Shown here: positions 1 through 8,704 of the stretch, piece after piece
How positions within the stretch are numbered: position 1 is the first letter of the stretch
How the letters are laid out: each line of letters opens with the position of its first letter
NCBI RefSeq assembly: GCF_004341885.1
Contig: NZ_SLVX01000001.1
Span: 62,001 to 126,000 of the forward strand
Direction of reading: 5' to 3'
Length of the DNA stretch: 64,000 nucleotides
DNA from: Shinella granuli
GTDB taxonomy: Bacteria; Pseudomonadota; Alphaproteobacteria; Rhizobiales; Rhizobiaceae
Program-made: the position numbers and the translations under genes
Notes under the pieces: model-generated
What the model saw: only the letters and a program-made list of their open reading frames with translations
What the model was told of the DNA's origin: nothing
The model's database searches: none

Positions 1-71
1 AGGGGCAGGAACTGCCGAGCATCGACCAGCAGTTCATCGCGGCTGGCGGCAACGAGGAGCTGGCGCGGTAG
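1..71 (+). CDS. C-terminal end of an unidentified protein (partial)
   Basis: The window opens inside a reading frame that stops with TAG at 69-71. The 22 visible residues end in GNEELAR and are too few to name a family. The frame runs convergently into the deacetylase gene that ends at 81, leaving only nine bases between the two stops. The Gly/Glu/Ala-rich tail is compatible with a normal coding end, but that is the only support. Confidence 0.45.
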   Translation, partial: GQELPSIDQQFIAAGGNEELAR

Positions 72-80
72 GCTTGACGA

Positions 81-1094
81 TCAGAGGGCGGCTCCGGCCG
101 CCTTCTTCTCTTTCGCGAGAATGTCCATCGCCTGGGCATAGCTGACGCAGGCGACGTCCTGTTTGCCGCAGGTCTCTGTCAGGAAGCGGTCGAGCGCGCG
201 CCAGTAGGCGCCGGCATTCATCTCGACGAAATGGAAGCCGAGCTGGAGGGGGATGCGCTCGCCGCCATATTGCTTCGTGAAGGCGTCGCGATAGGCTTGA
301 AGGGTGCTTTCCTCGAAGGCGGCGCTCTTTTCCGGGGCCTCCTTGCCCTTGGAATGGCGGACATAGAGGTTGTAGTCCATGGCGATGACCGGGCGCCGGG
401 CGGCGCCCTCCGGCACGAGGGGCAGGGCGAAGCGGGCGATCTCGCCGCTTGCGACCGGCAGGGCCGGGCCCTTCGAGACGAGGCTGGCATCATAGGTGAA
501 GCCGTGCGCCTCCAGCGCCTTGATCAGTCCGCTGCCGGCGGAAAGATAGGGCGCGCGAAAGCCCTTGATGTCCTCCTTGACGAAGCGCTGCCAGTCCGCC
601 GGCTCCCGCTCGCCGACGCCGGCATTCTGCCAGGCGTTCTTCAGCGCCTCGTGGAAGAAGGTGAACTCGCTCTTCCAGTCCTCCGCGCTCCACTTGCCGC
701 CGTCGAAATGGCCGCAGGCATGGCTGCCGATATCGTGGCCCTCCAGCTTCGCCAGCCAGATCTCGCCAAGGCGCAGGATCGTGTCCTCCCGGTCCGGCGA
801 GAAGCCGACATTGGAGCGGCCGCGCTTTTCGTGCGGCGCCTGGTATTTGGCGCGCTCGTCCTTCGGGAAGAGGAAGGTGCAGGAGAGGAAATAGGTGAAA
901 TGCGCGCCGGTGCGTTTCGCCATGGCGCGGCTCTTCTCCCACAGGAGGTTGTCGTGTGCTCCGTCGAAGGAGACGATGACGAGCTGCTTGCGCTTTGCGG
1001 CCTCGACCGCATCGTCCTTGGCAAGGGCCGGGCCGGCGGCAAGCGCGACGGCGAGGGGAAGGAGGACTATACGGGACGAGACTGAAGACGACAT
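81..1094 (-). CDS. Polysaccharide deacetylase family protein, exported
   Basis: The 337-residue product begins with a hydrophobic signal peptide ending in PALA before a charged mature start, so it is probably periplasmic. The NodB-type deacetylase fold is indicated by VIVSFDGAHD near residue 45 (metal-binding first Asp region) and by the HxxxH metal motif in GSHACGH near residue 130. Members hydrolyse N-acetyl groups from sugar polymers, but the substrate here is unknown. Motif 1 reads SFDG instead of the usual TFDD, which makes this a divergent member. I chose the ATG at 1094 because the in-frame TTG five codons upstream has no better ribosome site. The gene is convergent with the fragment before it and divergent from nnrU. 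Confidence 0.75.
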   Translation of the reverse strand: MSSSVSSRIVLLPLAVALAAGPALAKDDAVEAAKRKQLVIVSFDGAHDNLLWEKSRAMAKRTGAHFTYFLSCTFLFPKDERAKYQAPHEKRGRSNVGFSPDREDTILRLGEIWLAKLEGHDIGSHACGHFDGGKWSAEDWKSEFTFFHEALKNAWQNAGVGEREPADWQRFVKEDIKGFRAPYLSAGSGLIKALEAHGFTYDASLVSKGPALPVASGEIARFALPLVPEGAARRPVIAMDYNLYVRHSKGKEAPEKSAAFEESTLQAYRDAFTKQYGGERIPLQLGFHFVEMNAGAYWRALDRFLTETCGKQDVACVSYAQAMDILAKEKKAAGAAL

Positions 1095-1233
1095 GGCTAC
1101 CCGCGACAATTTGCAAAGGGGTTTTCATGGGTCGCGAATGCGGCAATCCTTTGATCGGGCTGGAATTGTCGCCGTGCGAGGGCTATTCCAGAGGAAACGG
1201 CCGCGGGCCGTGTTTTCTTCAAGGGGCATTTTC

Positions 1234-1818
1234 ATGACGTTGCTCATCGCCGGTCTTGTTCTTTTCATCGTCACCCATCTTCTGCGCCCCTTCGCGCCGG
1301 GCCTGCGCAATGCGGGCATTGCCGCCATCGGCAAGCCGGGCTGGATGGCGCTGCATGGCGTCGTCTCGCTGCTCAGCCTCGTGCTCATCGCCTACGGCTT
1401 CGTCGATGCGCGCGAGAACGGCGGCCAGATGCTCTATTTCCCGCCGACCTTCCTGTCGCATATCGCGCTGACGCTGATGCTGATCGCCTCGATCTGTCTC
1501 GTCGCCGGCTTCCTGCCGGCCGGGCACATCCGCACGAAGCTGAAGTTCCCGATCCTCGTCGCCATCAAGATCTGGGCGCTGGCCCATCTCCTGGCGAATG
1601 GCGAAAGCTATTCCGTGCTGCTCTTCGTGACGATCCTCGCCTGGGCGGTCATCCTGCGCATCACGCTGAAGAAGCGCATCGCGGCCGGCGAGACGACGCT
1701 GCCGGTTTTCGTCTCGGCGAAATACGACCTGATTTCCATCGTCGTCGGTCTTGCGCTCTATGCCGTGATCGTCTTCAAGCTTCACGAATGGGTGATCGGC
1801 GTTCCGCCGCTGCCGTGA
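1234..1818 (+). CDS. NnrU family integral membrane protein
   Basis: This 194-residue protein is almost entirely hydrophobic, with about five or six predicted membrane segments starting at residue 2 (LLIAGLVLFIVTHLL). The early HLLRPFAPGLRNAG stretch and the later WMALHGVVSLLSLVLIAYGF are typical of the NnrU family, first noted near nitrite/nitric oxide reductase genes of rhodobacters. The family resembles part of isoprenoid/carotenoid-type membrane enzymes, and its biochemical role is not settled. The ATG at 1234 follows AAGGGG at 1221. No denitrification genes lie nearby, so the name says nothing about nitrogen metabolism here. Confidence 0.75.
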   Translation: MTLLIAGLVLFIVTHLLRPFAPGLRNAGIAAIGKPGWMALHGVVSLLSLVLIAYGFVDARENGGQMLYFPPTFLSHIALTLMLIASICLVAGFLPAGHIRTKLKFPILVAIKIWALAHLLANGESYSVLLFVTILAWAVILRITLKKRIAAGETTLPVFVSAKYDLISIVVGLALYAVIVFKLHEWVIGVPPLP

Positions 1819-1920
1819 TCCCTTCGTCCATCCCGCGCTTTTCGCGCCTGCCCCCTTACAACGCCGCCAAAATGGGGTAGAAGGCGCAAACTCCAATCGT
1901 CAGCAAGAGCCGGGCAGGGA

Positions 1921-2592
1921 ATGGTAAATCAGGACGACAGCTTTATCCGCGAGGTGAACGAGGAGCTGCGCTCCGACCAGATGCGCCTGATCTGGAAGCG
2001 TTTCGGCCGCATCTTCATCGGCGCCGCCGTTCTGGTCGTCCTCGGCACGATCGGCAAGGTGAGCTACGATTACTGGCGCGACAGCGAGGCCTCGGCCGCC
2101 GGCGACAGCTTCCTGGCCGCCCTGACGCTCGCCCGCGAGGGCAAGAACGAGGAGGCGCTCGCCGCGCTGACCGCGCTGGAGAAGGACGGCTTCGGCTCCT
2201 ATCCGGTGCTGGCGCGCATGCGCTCCGCCTCGCTTTTGGCGACGACGGATGCGCAGGGCGCCGTCAATGCCTTCACGGCGATCGCCAAGGATGGTTCCGT
2301 GCCGCAGGCGCTGCGCGATGCCGCGCGCCTGCGCGCCGCCTATCTGCTCGTCGATACCGGCACCTACGACCAGGTTTCCGCCGAAGCCGAGCAGCTTGCC
2401 ACGCCGCAGAGCGCGCTGCGCCACTCCGCGCGCGAGGTTCTCGGCCTCTCCGCCTACAAGCACGAGGACTATGCGCGCGCCAAGGAATGGTTCGACGCGA
2501 TCCTTGCCGACAACGAGAGCCCGCGCAACGTCGCCAACCGGGCGCAGATGCTGCTTGACCTGATCGCCGCAAGCGGCAAGCTGTCCTCCTGA
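1921..2592 (+). CDS. YfgM-like TPR membrane-anchored protein
   Basis: The product has 223 residues: a charged cytoplasmic N terminus, one membrane segment (about residues 32-50, IFIGAAVLVVLGTIGKV), then an alanine-rich helical domain of degenerate tetratricopeptide repeats. This is the layout of the YfgM/TPR_21 family, whose E. coli member associates with the SecYEG translocon and PpiD. Its place directly upstream of der repeats the yfgM-bamB-der order of gammaproteobacteria with bamB missing. The ATG at 1921 follows a GGGCAGGGA ribosome site. It is probably co-transcribed with der, 92 bases downstream. Confidence 0.75.
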   Translation: MVNQDDSFIREVNEELRSDQMRLIWKRFGRIFIGAAVLVVLGTIGKVSYDYWRDSEASAAGDSFLAALTLAREGKNEEALAALTALEKDGFGSYPVLARMRSASLLATTDAQGAVNAFTAIAKDGSVPQALRDAARLRAAYLLVDTGTYDQVSAEAEQLATPQSALRHSAREVLGLSAYKHEDYARAKEWFDAILADNESPRNVANRAQMLLDLIAASGKLSS

Positions 2593-2684
2593 TCTCGTAT
2601 CTTTTTTGACGCAGTTCCGGATGAAAGACCGCTTCGCCCTTTTACCGGAACTGCTTTAGCCGGCCACCGAAACGGAACACATCC

Positions 2685-4118
2685 ATGAGCTTCACCGTCG
2701 CCATTGTCGGACGCCCGAATGTCGGCAAGTCCACCCTGTTCAACAGGCTCGTGGGCAGGAAGCTCGCGCTCGTCGACGACACGCCGGGCGTCACCCGCGA
2801 CCGCCGCCCCGGCGATGCGCGGCTCGTCGACCTGAAATTCCGCATCATCGACACGGCCGGCCTCGAGGAGGCCGCGCCCGAAACCCTGCAGGGCCGCATG
2901 CGCGCCCAGACGGAGGCGGCGATCGACGAGGCGGACCTCTCGCTCTTCGTCGTCGATGCCAAGATGGGCCTGACGCCGGTCGACCAGGCGCTTGCCGACA
3001 TGCTGCGCCGCAAGGGCAAGCCGGTGGTGCTCGTCGCCAACAAGTCGGAGGCCCGTGGCTCCGACGGCGGCTTCTACGATGCCTTCACGCTCGGCCTTGG
3101 CGAGCCGACGCCGATTTCCGCCGAGCACGGCCAGGGCATGCTGGACCTGCGCGATGCCATCGTCGCAGCGATCGGCGAGGAGCGGGCCTTCCCCGAGGAG
3201 GACGAGGCCGTCACCGATGTCGACGTGCGTGCCGAGGCGGCTGCCGAGGGCGCCGGAGAGGACGAGGATTTCGAGCCGGAATATGACGAGACGAAGCCGC
3301 TGCGCGTCGCCATCGTCGGCCGCCCGAATGCCGGAAAGTCCACGCTGATCAACCGCTTCCTCGGCGAGGACCGGCTGCTGACCGGCCCGGAGGCCGGCAT
3401 TACGCGCGATTCGATCTCCGTCGAATGGGACTGGAAGGGCCGCACGATCAAGATGTTCGACACGGCCGGCATGCGGCGCAAGGCGAAGGTGCAGGAGAAG
3501 CTGGAAAAGCTTTCCGTCGCCGATGGCCTGCGCGCCATCCGCTTTGCCGAGACGGTCGTCATCGTCTTCGATTCGACCATTCCCTTCGAGAAGCAGGACC
3601 TCCAGATCGTCGACCTCGTGCTGCGCGAGGGCCGCGCCGCCGTGCTCGCCTTCAACAAGTGGGACCTGATCGACGACCCGCAGGCCGTGCTCGCGGAGCT
3701 GCGCGAAAAGACCGATCGCCTCCTGCCGCAGGCGCGCGGCATCCGCGCCGTGCCGGTTTCCGGCCAGACGGGCCGCGGCCTCGACAAGCTGATGCAGGCC
3801 GTCATCGACACGGACCGCACCTGGAACCGCCGCATCTCCACCGCCAAGCTGAACCGCTGGCTGGATGCGCAGCAGACGCAGCATCCGCCGCCGGCCGTTT
3901 CCGGCCGCCGTCTCAAGCTGAAATACATGACGCAGGTGAAGGCCCGCCCGCCGGGCTTCATGATCTCCTGCACGCGTCCCGATGCGCTACCGGAATCCTA
4001 TATCCGCTACCTGACGAACGGCCTGCGCAACGACTTCAACCTGCCGGGCGTGCCGATCCGCATCCACTTCCGCGCATCGGACAACCCGTTCGCGAACAAG
4101 GCGAAGAAGAAGCGCTGA
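2685..4118 (+). CDS. der: Ribosome biogenesis GTPase Der (EngA)
   Basis: Der is the essential double-GTPase needed for 50S subunit maturation. The 477-residue product has the diagnostic tandem G domains: GRPNVGKST at residues 9-17 with DTAG further on, and a second GRPNAGKST near residue 212 with DTAGMRRK and NKWD. A C-terminal KH-like domain follows, with [16 protein letters not shown]. An acidic linker rich in Glu and Asp separates the two G domains. Length and order match the family. It lies directly downstream of the yfgM-like gene and is followed by a RIME-like palindromic repeat rather than a simple terminator. Confidence 0.97.
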   Translation: MSFTVAIVGRPNVGKSTLFNRLVGRKLALVDDTPGVTRDRRPGDARLVDLKFRIIDTAGLEEAAPETLQGRMRAQTEAAIDEADLSLFVVDAKMGLTPVDQALADMLRRKGKPVVLVANKSEARGSDGGFYDAFTLGLGEPTPISAEHGQGMLDLRDAIVAAIGEERAFPEEDEAVTDVDVRAEAAAEGAGEDEDFEPEYDETKPLRVAIVGRPNAGKSTLINRFLGEDRLLTGPEAGITRDSISVEWDWKGRTIKMFDTAGMRRKAKVQEKLEKLSVADGLRAIRFAETVVIVFDSTIPFEKQDLQIVDLVLREGRAAVLAFNKWDLIDDPQAVLAELREKTDRLLPQARGIRAVPVSGQTGRGLDKLMQAVIDTDRTWNRRISTAKLNRWLDAQQTQHPPPAVSGRRLKLKYMTQVKARPPGFMISCTRPDALPESYIRYLTNGLRNDFNLPGVPIRIHFRASDNPFANKAKKKR

Positions 4119-4151
4119 GCGCCCTTTCACCCTTCGGTGGATATGGCGTTT

Positions 4152-4297
4152 GCCCCTCACCCTCACCCTAACCCTCTCCCCGCAAGCGGGGAGAGGGGAC
4201 GTGCCACGCTTGCGGGCATTTGTTGGGGAAACCGGCGCGGCATATCCCCTTCGCCCCGTTTACGGGGAGAAGGTGGCCGGCAGGCCGGATGAGGGGC
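4152..4297 (+). repeat. RIME-like intergenic palindromic repeat, copy 1
   Basis: The element starts GCCCCTCACC and ends GATGAGGGGC, so its outer ends are near inverted repeats. Inside are two strong hairpins, CTCTCCCCGC/GCGGGGAGAG and TCTCCCCGT-type arms around TTTACGGGGAGA, separated by a TTGGGGAAACC linker. The same structure occurs at 20971-21110, inverted at 24378-24517, and as a diverged form at 36791-36910. It has no coding capacity. It resembles the RIME class of small mosaic repeats described in rhizobia. Confidence 0.85.
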
Positions 4298-4319
4298 CGG
4301 AGTCGTTGCCCTTGTGGCC

Positions 4320-5234
4320 TCAGCCCTCCGGCAGCTTGTCCTTCGCCACCAGCGCGCCGTGATGCTGGATGACCGCGGCCGCGACATCAGCGGCGAAGCG
4401 GGCAGCCTCTTCCGGCGCGGCGCCTGTCGCAAGGCGGGCGAGGAAGGCGCCGTTGAAGCTGTCGCCGGCGCTGGTCGTGTCGACGATCTTTTCCACCTTG
4501 GCGGACGGCGCATGGCTGCGCTTCTCGCCGAAGACGAGGGTCGCGCCTTCGGCGCCGTCCTTCACGACAAGTCCGTCGACGCCGAGCGCGCGGTAGCGGG
4601 CAATGGTGTCCTCCAGCCCGGCATCGCCGAAATGCGTCGTCTCGTCGTCGAGGCTCGGCATGACCAGCGTCGCGGCGCGCGCGCCCGCGGTGATCGTCGC
4701 GCGCATGCGCTCGGCATCGTCCCACAGGCGCGGGCGGATGTTCGGGTCGAACGCGACGCGTTTTCCCGCGGCCTTGGCGCGGCGCAGCTCGGCGAGCAGC
4801 GTCTCGACATCCTCGGGCGGCAGGATCGCCAGGGTGATGCCGGAGAAGACCACGATGTCGGAGGCGTCGATGGCCGCGCGCAGCCGGTCGCCGTCACGCG
4901 CCAGCAGCTTTGCCGCGGAGGCGGAGCGCCAGTAGGAGAAGCTGCGCTCGCCGTCCTTCAGGTGGATCATGTAGAGGCCGGGTGAGCGGCCCTCGATGCG
5001 CGCGACATGCCCGGTTCCGATGCCGTGGCCATCCATGAAGGCAAGCATCTCGTCGGAGATCATGTCGGTGCCGACGGCCGAGACATAGTCGACGCTCCAG
5101 TCGGCCGGCAGGTACTGGCGGGCATAATAGGCGGTGTTGAACGTGTCGCCGGCAAAGCTCTTGCGCAGGAGGCCGCCCTCGGCCTGCATCAGTTCCACCA
5201 TGCATTCGCCGATCGTCAGCAGGCGTGCCGCCAT
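4320..5234 (-). CDS. PfkB-family sugar kinase, probable 2-dehydro-3-deoxygluconokinase
   Basis: The 304-residue product has the ribokinase/PfkB fold. GECMVELMQ is at the N terminus, and the anion-hole and catalytic motif DTTSAGDSFNGA is near residue 250 with the catalytic Asp in AGD. SFAGDTFNTAYY and YWRSASAA match KDG kinases, which phosphorylate 2-keto-3-deoxygluconate to KDPG for the Entner-Doudoroff pathway. The ATG at 5234 has GGGAGG about ten bases upstream; 24 further in-frame codons upstream lack family similarity. It lies 83 bases downstream of the Ldh-type dehydrogenase on the same strand, so a small sugar-acid catabolic operon is likely. Other PfkB substrates cannot be excluded. 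Confidence 0.8.
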   Translation of the reverse strand: MAARLLTIGECMVELMQAEGGLLRKSFAGDTFNTAYYARQYLPADWSVDYVSAVGTDMISDEMLAFMDGHGIGTGHVARIEGRSPGLYMIHLKDGERSFSYWRSASAAKLLARDGDRLRAAIDASDIVVFSGITLAILPPEDVETLLAELRRAKAAGKRVAFDPNIRPRLWDDAERMRATITAGARAATLVMPSLDDETTHFGDAGLEDTIARYRALGVDGLVVKDGAEGATLVFGEKRSHAPSAKVEKIVDTTSAGDSFNGAFLARLATGAAPEEAARFAADVAAAVIQHHGALVAKDKLPEG

Positions 5235-5317
5235 GTCCCAAGGTCCTCCCGACCCGTGCATTTCCTGCCGAGGCGAGATCGCTTCGGCGCCGGAGAATGC
5301 GGTCAAAACAAAACGCT

Positions 5318-6322
5318 CTAGTTGCGCCGGAAAGAGGAAATACTGTCAAAGAGTTGGCGGGGCAAGACGATACCGGCGCTTTCCGCCTGCCGCTGCCGTT
5401 CCACGCGGTCGAGGCCGGGGATATGGACGCCGTAGACGCCTGAAAGCCGCTCCACCTGCTCGGCGAAGCGGGTGGAGAAACCGTCGGCGAGAAGCTGCGG
5501 AGCGAGCGCCAGGAGGAACAGGCCGACCCCGGGAGAGGCATCGCCCGCCTGGAAGTCCGGGGCATCGAGCGACCAGTTCGCGCCGGTGAGGCCGGCGGCG
5601 AGCACTTCCACCATGAGCGCGACATTGGCACCGCGCGTTCCGCCGAAGGCGAGCAAGGCCCCCTTCATCGCGGCGAAGGGATCGGTGGTCGGCTCCCCCT
5701 CCTGGTCGAGCGCCCAACCCGCGGGAATGGCCTCGCCCCGGGCGGCCGCCTCGCGGATCTTCACATAGGCCGTGGCGCTGGAGGCCTGGTCGACCAGCAG
5801 GAAGCGCCCGTCGGCGAGCGGGGCGGCGAAGGCCAGCGGGTTGGTGCAGTAGACGGGCAGGCGGCTTCCCGCGCCGGCCAGCAACGCCGGCCCGTTCGTC
5901 GCCGCGATGGCGACAAGGCCTTCCTGGGCAAGCTGGGCAGCATACCAGCCGAGCTCGCCGGTGGTGTAGCTGTTCTGGACGGTGAAGACGGCGATGCCGA
6001 GCGCCTTTGCCTTCGTCACCAGTTCCTCAAGGGCGATCGCAAAGCCATGCTGGGCCACGCCGCCCATGGCGTCGCATTTCACGATGGCGGGGACCGGCGA
6101 GGTGATGAGCGGTTCCGCCCGCCCGTCGATCCGCCCGTCGACGAGGCTGCGCAAGTAATCCGTCAGATGCGTGAAGCCGATCGCGTTCTTGCCCGCCATT
6201 TCGGCATCCACCGTGGCGCCGGCAAGCGCCGTGGCCGCGGTCTCCACCATGCCGACACGCATCAGCGCCGTTCGGGCAAGGTCGCGTGCTTCCTGCGGGG
6301 AAAGGGTGACGGCATCGGTCAT
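5318..6322 (-). CDS. Ldh family oxidoreductase (malate/L-lactate/ureidoglycolate dehydrogenase type)
   Basis: This 334-residue protein belongs to the NAD(P)-dependent Ldh_2 family, which is unrelated to classical lactate dehydrogenase. Visible signs are the N-terminal helical segment with LSPQEARDLARTALMRVG, the GIAVFTVQNSYTTGELGWYA region, TNPLAFAAPLADG around the nucleotide site, and the Ser/Gly-rich C-terminal half. Substrates in the family include malate, sulfolactate, ureidoglycolate, piperideine-2-carboxylate and sugar acids, and sequence alone does not decide between them. The downstream KDG kinase points to a hydroxy- or keto-acid in sugar-acid degradation. The start at 6322 was chosen over a longer frame because family homology begins at MTDAVTLS. 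Confidence 0.72.
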   Translation of the reverse strand: MTDAVTLSPQEARDLARTALMRVGMVETAATALAGATVDAEMAGKNAIGFTHLTDYLRSLVDGRIDGRAEPLITSPVPAIVKCDAMGGVAQHGFAIALEELVTKAKALGIAVFTVQNSYTTGELGWYAAQLAQEGLVAIAATNGPALLAGAGSRLPVYCTNPLAFAAPLADGRFLLVDQASSATAYVKIREAAARGEAIPAGWALDQEGEPTTDPFAAMKGALLAFGGTRGANVALMVEVLAAGLTGANWSLDAPDFQAGDASPGVGLFLLALAPQLLADGFSTRFAEQVERLSGVYGVHIPGLDRVERQRQAESAGIVLPRQLFDSISSFRRN

Positions 6323-6472
6323 GGGGTCAACCTTCTCTATGGAATTTGCCGGCATCATCCCGATCGACCCGGCTCGCGTCAACCTTCGAAAAATCGGGGT
6401 ACCTGCCGTTTACGCCCCGCCGGGGCCGCGTTACATCTTGCCGAAAGCAACAGGAAACCGGAGCGAAAAGGC

Positions 6473-8116
6473 ATGGCGAAGCCCCGCAAGAAGGCTGATG
6501 ACTGGTGGCGCGGGGCGGTGATCTATCAGGTCTATCCCCGCTCGTTCCAGGACACGACCGGCGACGGCATGGGGGACCTGCGAGGCATCACGAAGCGGCT
6601 CGGGCATGTCGCCTCGCTCGGTGTCGATGCCATCTGGCTTTCGCCCTTCTTCAAGTCGCCGATGGCCGATATGGGCTATGACGTCTCGGACTATTGCGAC
6701 GTCGACCCGATGTTCGGAACGCTCGCCGATTTCGATGCCATGCTGGCGGAGGCCCATCGCCTCGGCCTCAAGGTCATCATCGACCAGGTCATCTCGCACA
6801 CCTCCGACCAGCATCCCTGGTTCGTCGAGAGCCGTTCCAGCCGGAGCAATCCCAAGGCGGACTGGTATGTCTGGGCCGATCCCAAGCCCGACGGCACGGC
6901 GCCCAACAACTGGCTGTCGATCTTCGGCGGGCCGGGCTGGGAATGGGACGGCGTGCGCAAGCAATATTACATGCACAACTTCCTGATCTCGCAGCCCGAC
7001 CTCAATTTCCACAACCCGGATGTGCAGGAGGCGCTCTTGAAGACCGTGCGCTTCTGGCTCGATCGCGGCGTGGACGGTTTCCGCCTCGACACGGTGAACT
7101 TCTACTTCCACGACAGGAAGCTGCGCGATAACCCGCCCCACGAGCCCGATCCCGAAGCGGTCGGCCTCGATGCGCCGGACGTCAATCCCTATGGCATGCA
7201 GACCCATCGCTACGACAAGACGCAGCCGGAGAACGTCGCTTTTCTCAAGCGGTTCCGCGCGCTGCTCGACGAATACGAGGGGCGCGCGACGGTGGGGGAG
7301 GTGGGCGACGGCGCCCGCTCGCTGAAGACCGTCGCCGACTATACGAGCGGCGGCGACAAGCTGCACATGTGCTACACGTTCGATCTTCTCGGGCCGGATT
7401 TCACCGCCGACCATGTGCGCAAATGCGTGCAGAGCTTCCAGCGGGCAGTGACGGACGGCTGGGTCTGCTGGGCCTTTTCCAACCACGACGTCAACCGCCA
7501 TGTCAGCCGCTTCATCCGCGCGCCGGAGGAGCGCGAGCGCATTGCCAAGCTCGCCATCACCCTGCTGTCGACCCTGCGCGGCTCGATCTGCCTCTACCAG
7601 GGCGAGGAACTTGGCCTCACCGAAGCCGACCTCGCCTTCGAGGACCTGCGCGATCCCTACGGCATCCGCTTCTGGCCGGCCTTCAAGGGGCGCGACGGAT
7701 GCCGCACGCCGATGCCCTGGCAGCATGGCGAGGCCCATGCCGGCTTCAGCACCGGCAAGCCCTGGCTGCCGGTGCCGCAGGATCACGCCCGGCTTGCCGT
7801 CGACGTGCAGGAGAAGATCGCCGGCTCGGTGCTCAACCATTACCGGGCCACGCTCGCCTTCCGCAGGGAACACGAGACCCTGCATGACGGCGACATGGCC
7901 TTCCTGCACTCCAACCACGACATCCTCGCCTTCACCCGCGAGAAGGGCGGCGAGAAATTGCTCTTCGTCTTCAACCTGACGCATGAAAAGGCCGAATTCG
8001 TGCCGGCCAAATCGCTGAAACTCGGCGCGCCCCTGTCGGTGCCCGGCTTCGGGGCAAAGCTGAAGGACGGGACGATCGAGCTGGACGGGTTGGATATGGC
8101 CTGCGTGCGGTTGTAG
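6473..8116 (+). CDS. Alpha-glucosidase, glycoside hydrolase family 13
   Basis: This 547-residue cytoplasmic enzyme begins WWRGAVIYQVYPRSF, typical of alpha-glucosidase and oligo-1,6-glucosidase. GH13 region I is DQVISHTSDQHPWF near residue 105. The nucleophile Asp is in GFRLDTVN near 206, the acid/base Glu in TVGEVGDG near 276, and region IV is FSNHDVNR near 340. It closely resembles rhizobial AglA, which hydrolyses maltose, sucrose or trehalose taken up by the Agl system, but no aglEFGK transporter genes are adjacent. No signal peptide is present. The ATG at 6473 is preceded by an AAAAGG-like site, and a longer in-frame extension upstream has no similarity. A hairpin follows the stop. Confidence 0.9.
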   Translation: MAKPRKKADDWWRGAVIYQVYPRSFQDTTGDGMGDLRGITKRLGHVASLGVDAIWLSPFFKSPMADMGYDVSDYCDVDPMFGTLADFDAMLAEAHRLGLKVIIDQVISHTSDQHPWFVESRSSRSNPKADWYVWADPKPDGTAPNNWLSIFGGPGWEWDGVRKQYYMHNFLISQPDLNFHNPDVQEALLKTVRFWLDRGVDGFRLDTVNFYFHDRKLRDNPPHEPDPEAVGLDAPDVNPYGMQTHRYDKTQPENVAFLKRFRALLDEYEGRATVGEVGDGARSLKTVADYTSGGDKLHMCYTFDLLGPDFTADHVRKCVQSFQRAVTDGWVCWAFSNHDVNRHVSRFIRAPEERERIAKLAITLLSTLRGSICLYQGEELGLTEADLAFEDLRDPYGIRFWPAFKGRDGCRTPMPWQHGEAHAGFSTGKPWLPVPQDHARLAVDVQEKIAGSVLNHYRATLAFRREHETLHDGDMAFLHSNHDILAFTREKGGEKLLFVFNLTHEKAEFVPAKSLKLGAPLSVPGFGAKLKDGTIELDGLDMACVRL

Positions 8117-8132
8117 CGGGTTCCGGCAATTC

Positions 8133-8156
8133 CTGACCGTGCGCAAGCACGGTCAG
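8133..8156. terminator. Intergenic hairpin between convergent genes
   Basis: A perfect ten-base stem CTGACCGTGC / GCACGGTCAG closes a GCAA tetraloop just after the glucosidase stop. No strong T tract follows on either strand, so it may be a weak or bidirectional terminator or an mRNA 3'-end stabiliser. Confidence 0.6.
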
Positions 8157-8180
8157 CCAATATTCCTTTCCGGGAGCGTT

Positions 8181-8450
8181 CTACCGTTTTCGTCCGACGA
8201 GCCGGTCGTAATCGGCGTGTGAGCCGATCCAGAACCAGACGAGAGTGTCCGTCTGCGCATCTCTGACGGCGAGGGCGCGCCAAGAAAGACCCACCCGGGC
8301 CGACCAGAAGCGGCCGACGGGTTTGAGCTGCAGGGATGGGTGCGCGGGGTTGGCTTTCAGGAGGGTGAAATTCCTGTCGGCCTGTTCGCGTATATGAGAA
8401 GGCAGTGCCGCGTAACACGTCCAGAACGTGTCCGTGGCGTGATGCTTCAA
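8181..8450 (-). CDS. RelE/ParE-superfamily toxin of a type II toxin-antitoxin pair
   Basis: I read this from a TTG at 8448-8450 whose bases overlap the antitoxin stop (TTGA), giving an 89-residue protein. An ATG-initiated frame beginning at 8576 would run through the antitoxin gene and adds a non-homologous, arginine-rich N terminus. Family features are the helical segment YAALPSHIREQADRNFTLLK, SLQLKPVGRFWSARVG in the core strands, and the C-terminal VWFWIGSHADYDRLV, typical of RelE/HigB-like mRNA interferases. Translational coupling to the upstream antitoxin is the expected arrangement. Base composition is somewhat less GC-rich than in neighbouring genes, in keeping with mobile TA cassettes. 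Target specificity is unknown. Confidence 0.75.
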   Translation of the reverse strand: MKHHATDTFWTCYAALPSHIREQADRNFTLLKANPAHPSLQLKPVGRFWSARVGLSWRALAVRDAQTDTLVWFWIGSHADYDRLVGRKR

Positions 8451-8647
8451 AGCGGGCGTGTCCGATTGTTGCGGAATTTTGCCAAAGCGAGTTCGCCGAG
8501 CTCGTCCAGAGTGCCGTTTGCGGCGTCTTCGGCAAGGTCCCGATCCCACCGCTCCGCCTGAAGCGCTTCGAACCATGCGGAAAACCGGTCGAACTCTTCT
8601 GGGCTGAGTTCAGACACGCTTTTCTCAATCTGCTCCAGTTTCGTCAT
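8447..8647 (-). CDS. Small antitoxin-like protein upstream of the RelE/ParE toxin
   Basis: The 66-residue product begins MTKLEQIEKSVSELSPEEF, continues with FSAWFEALQAERWDRDLAED and ends in a basic tail. This pattern of a short amphipathic helix, a Phe/Trp-containing toxin-binding segment and a DEL/DELGE-type helix is common in small antitoxins encoded before RelE/ParE toxins. The stop overlaps the toxin TTG start. No DNA-binding motif such as ribbon-helix-helix is obvious, so autoregulation is uncertain. The assignment rests mostly on context. Confidence 0.7.
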   Translation of the reverse strand: MTKLEQIEKSVSELSPEEFDRFSAWFEALQAERWDRDLAEDAANGTLDELGELALAKFRNNRTRPL

Positions 8648-8704
8648 GTCGCGCTCCCTTCATGTCTATTCTATGCGAAGGAGCCGAACGCGGAAAGGTA
8701 AACC

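Noticed and set aside
1092-1109. TTG start for the polysaccharide deacetylase
   Set aside because: Five extra codons with no better ribosome site than the internal ATG, and the signal peptide is complete without them.
4152-4297. Insertion sequence or MITE from inverted ends
   Set aside because: The repeat family has palindromic ends but no target-site duplication that I could see and no transposase in the window. I class it as an intergenic palindromic repeat, although a MITE origin cannot be ruled out.
6047-6472. Long N-terminal extension of the alpha-glucosidase
   Set aside because: The frame is open for 142 codons upstream of the chosen ATG but runs antisense through the dehydrogenase start, and its translation has no glucosidase features.
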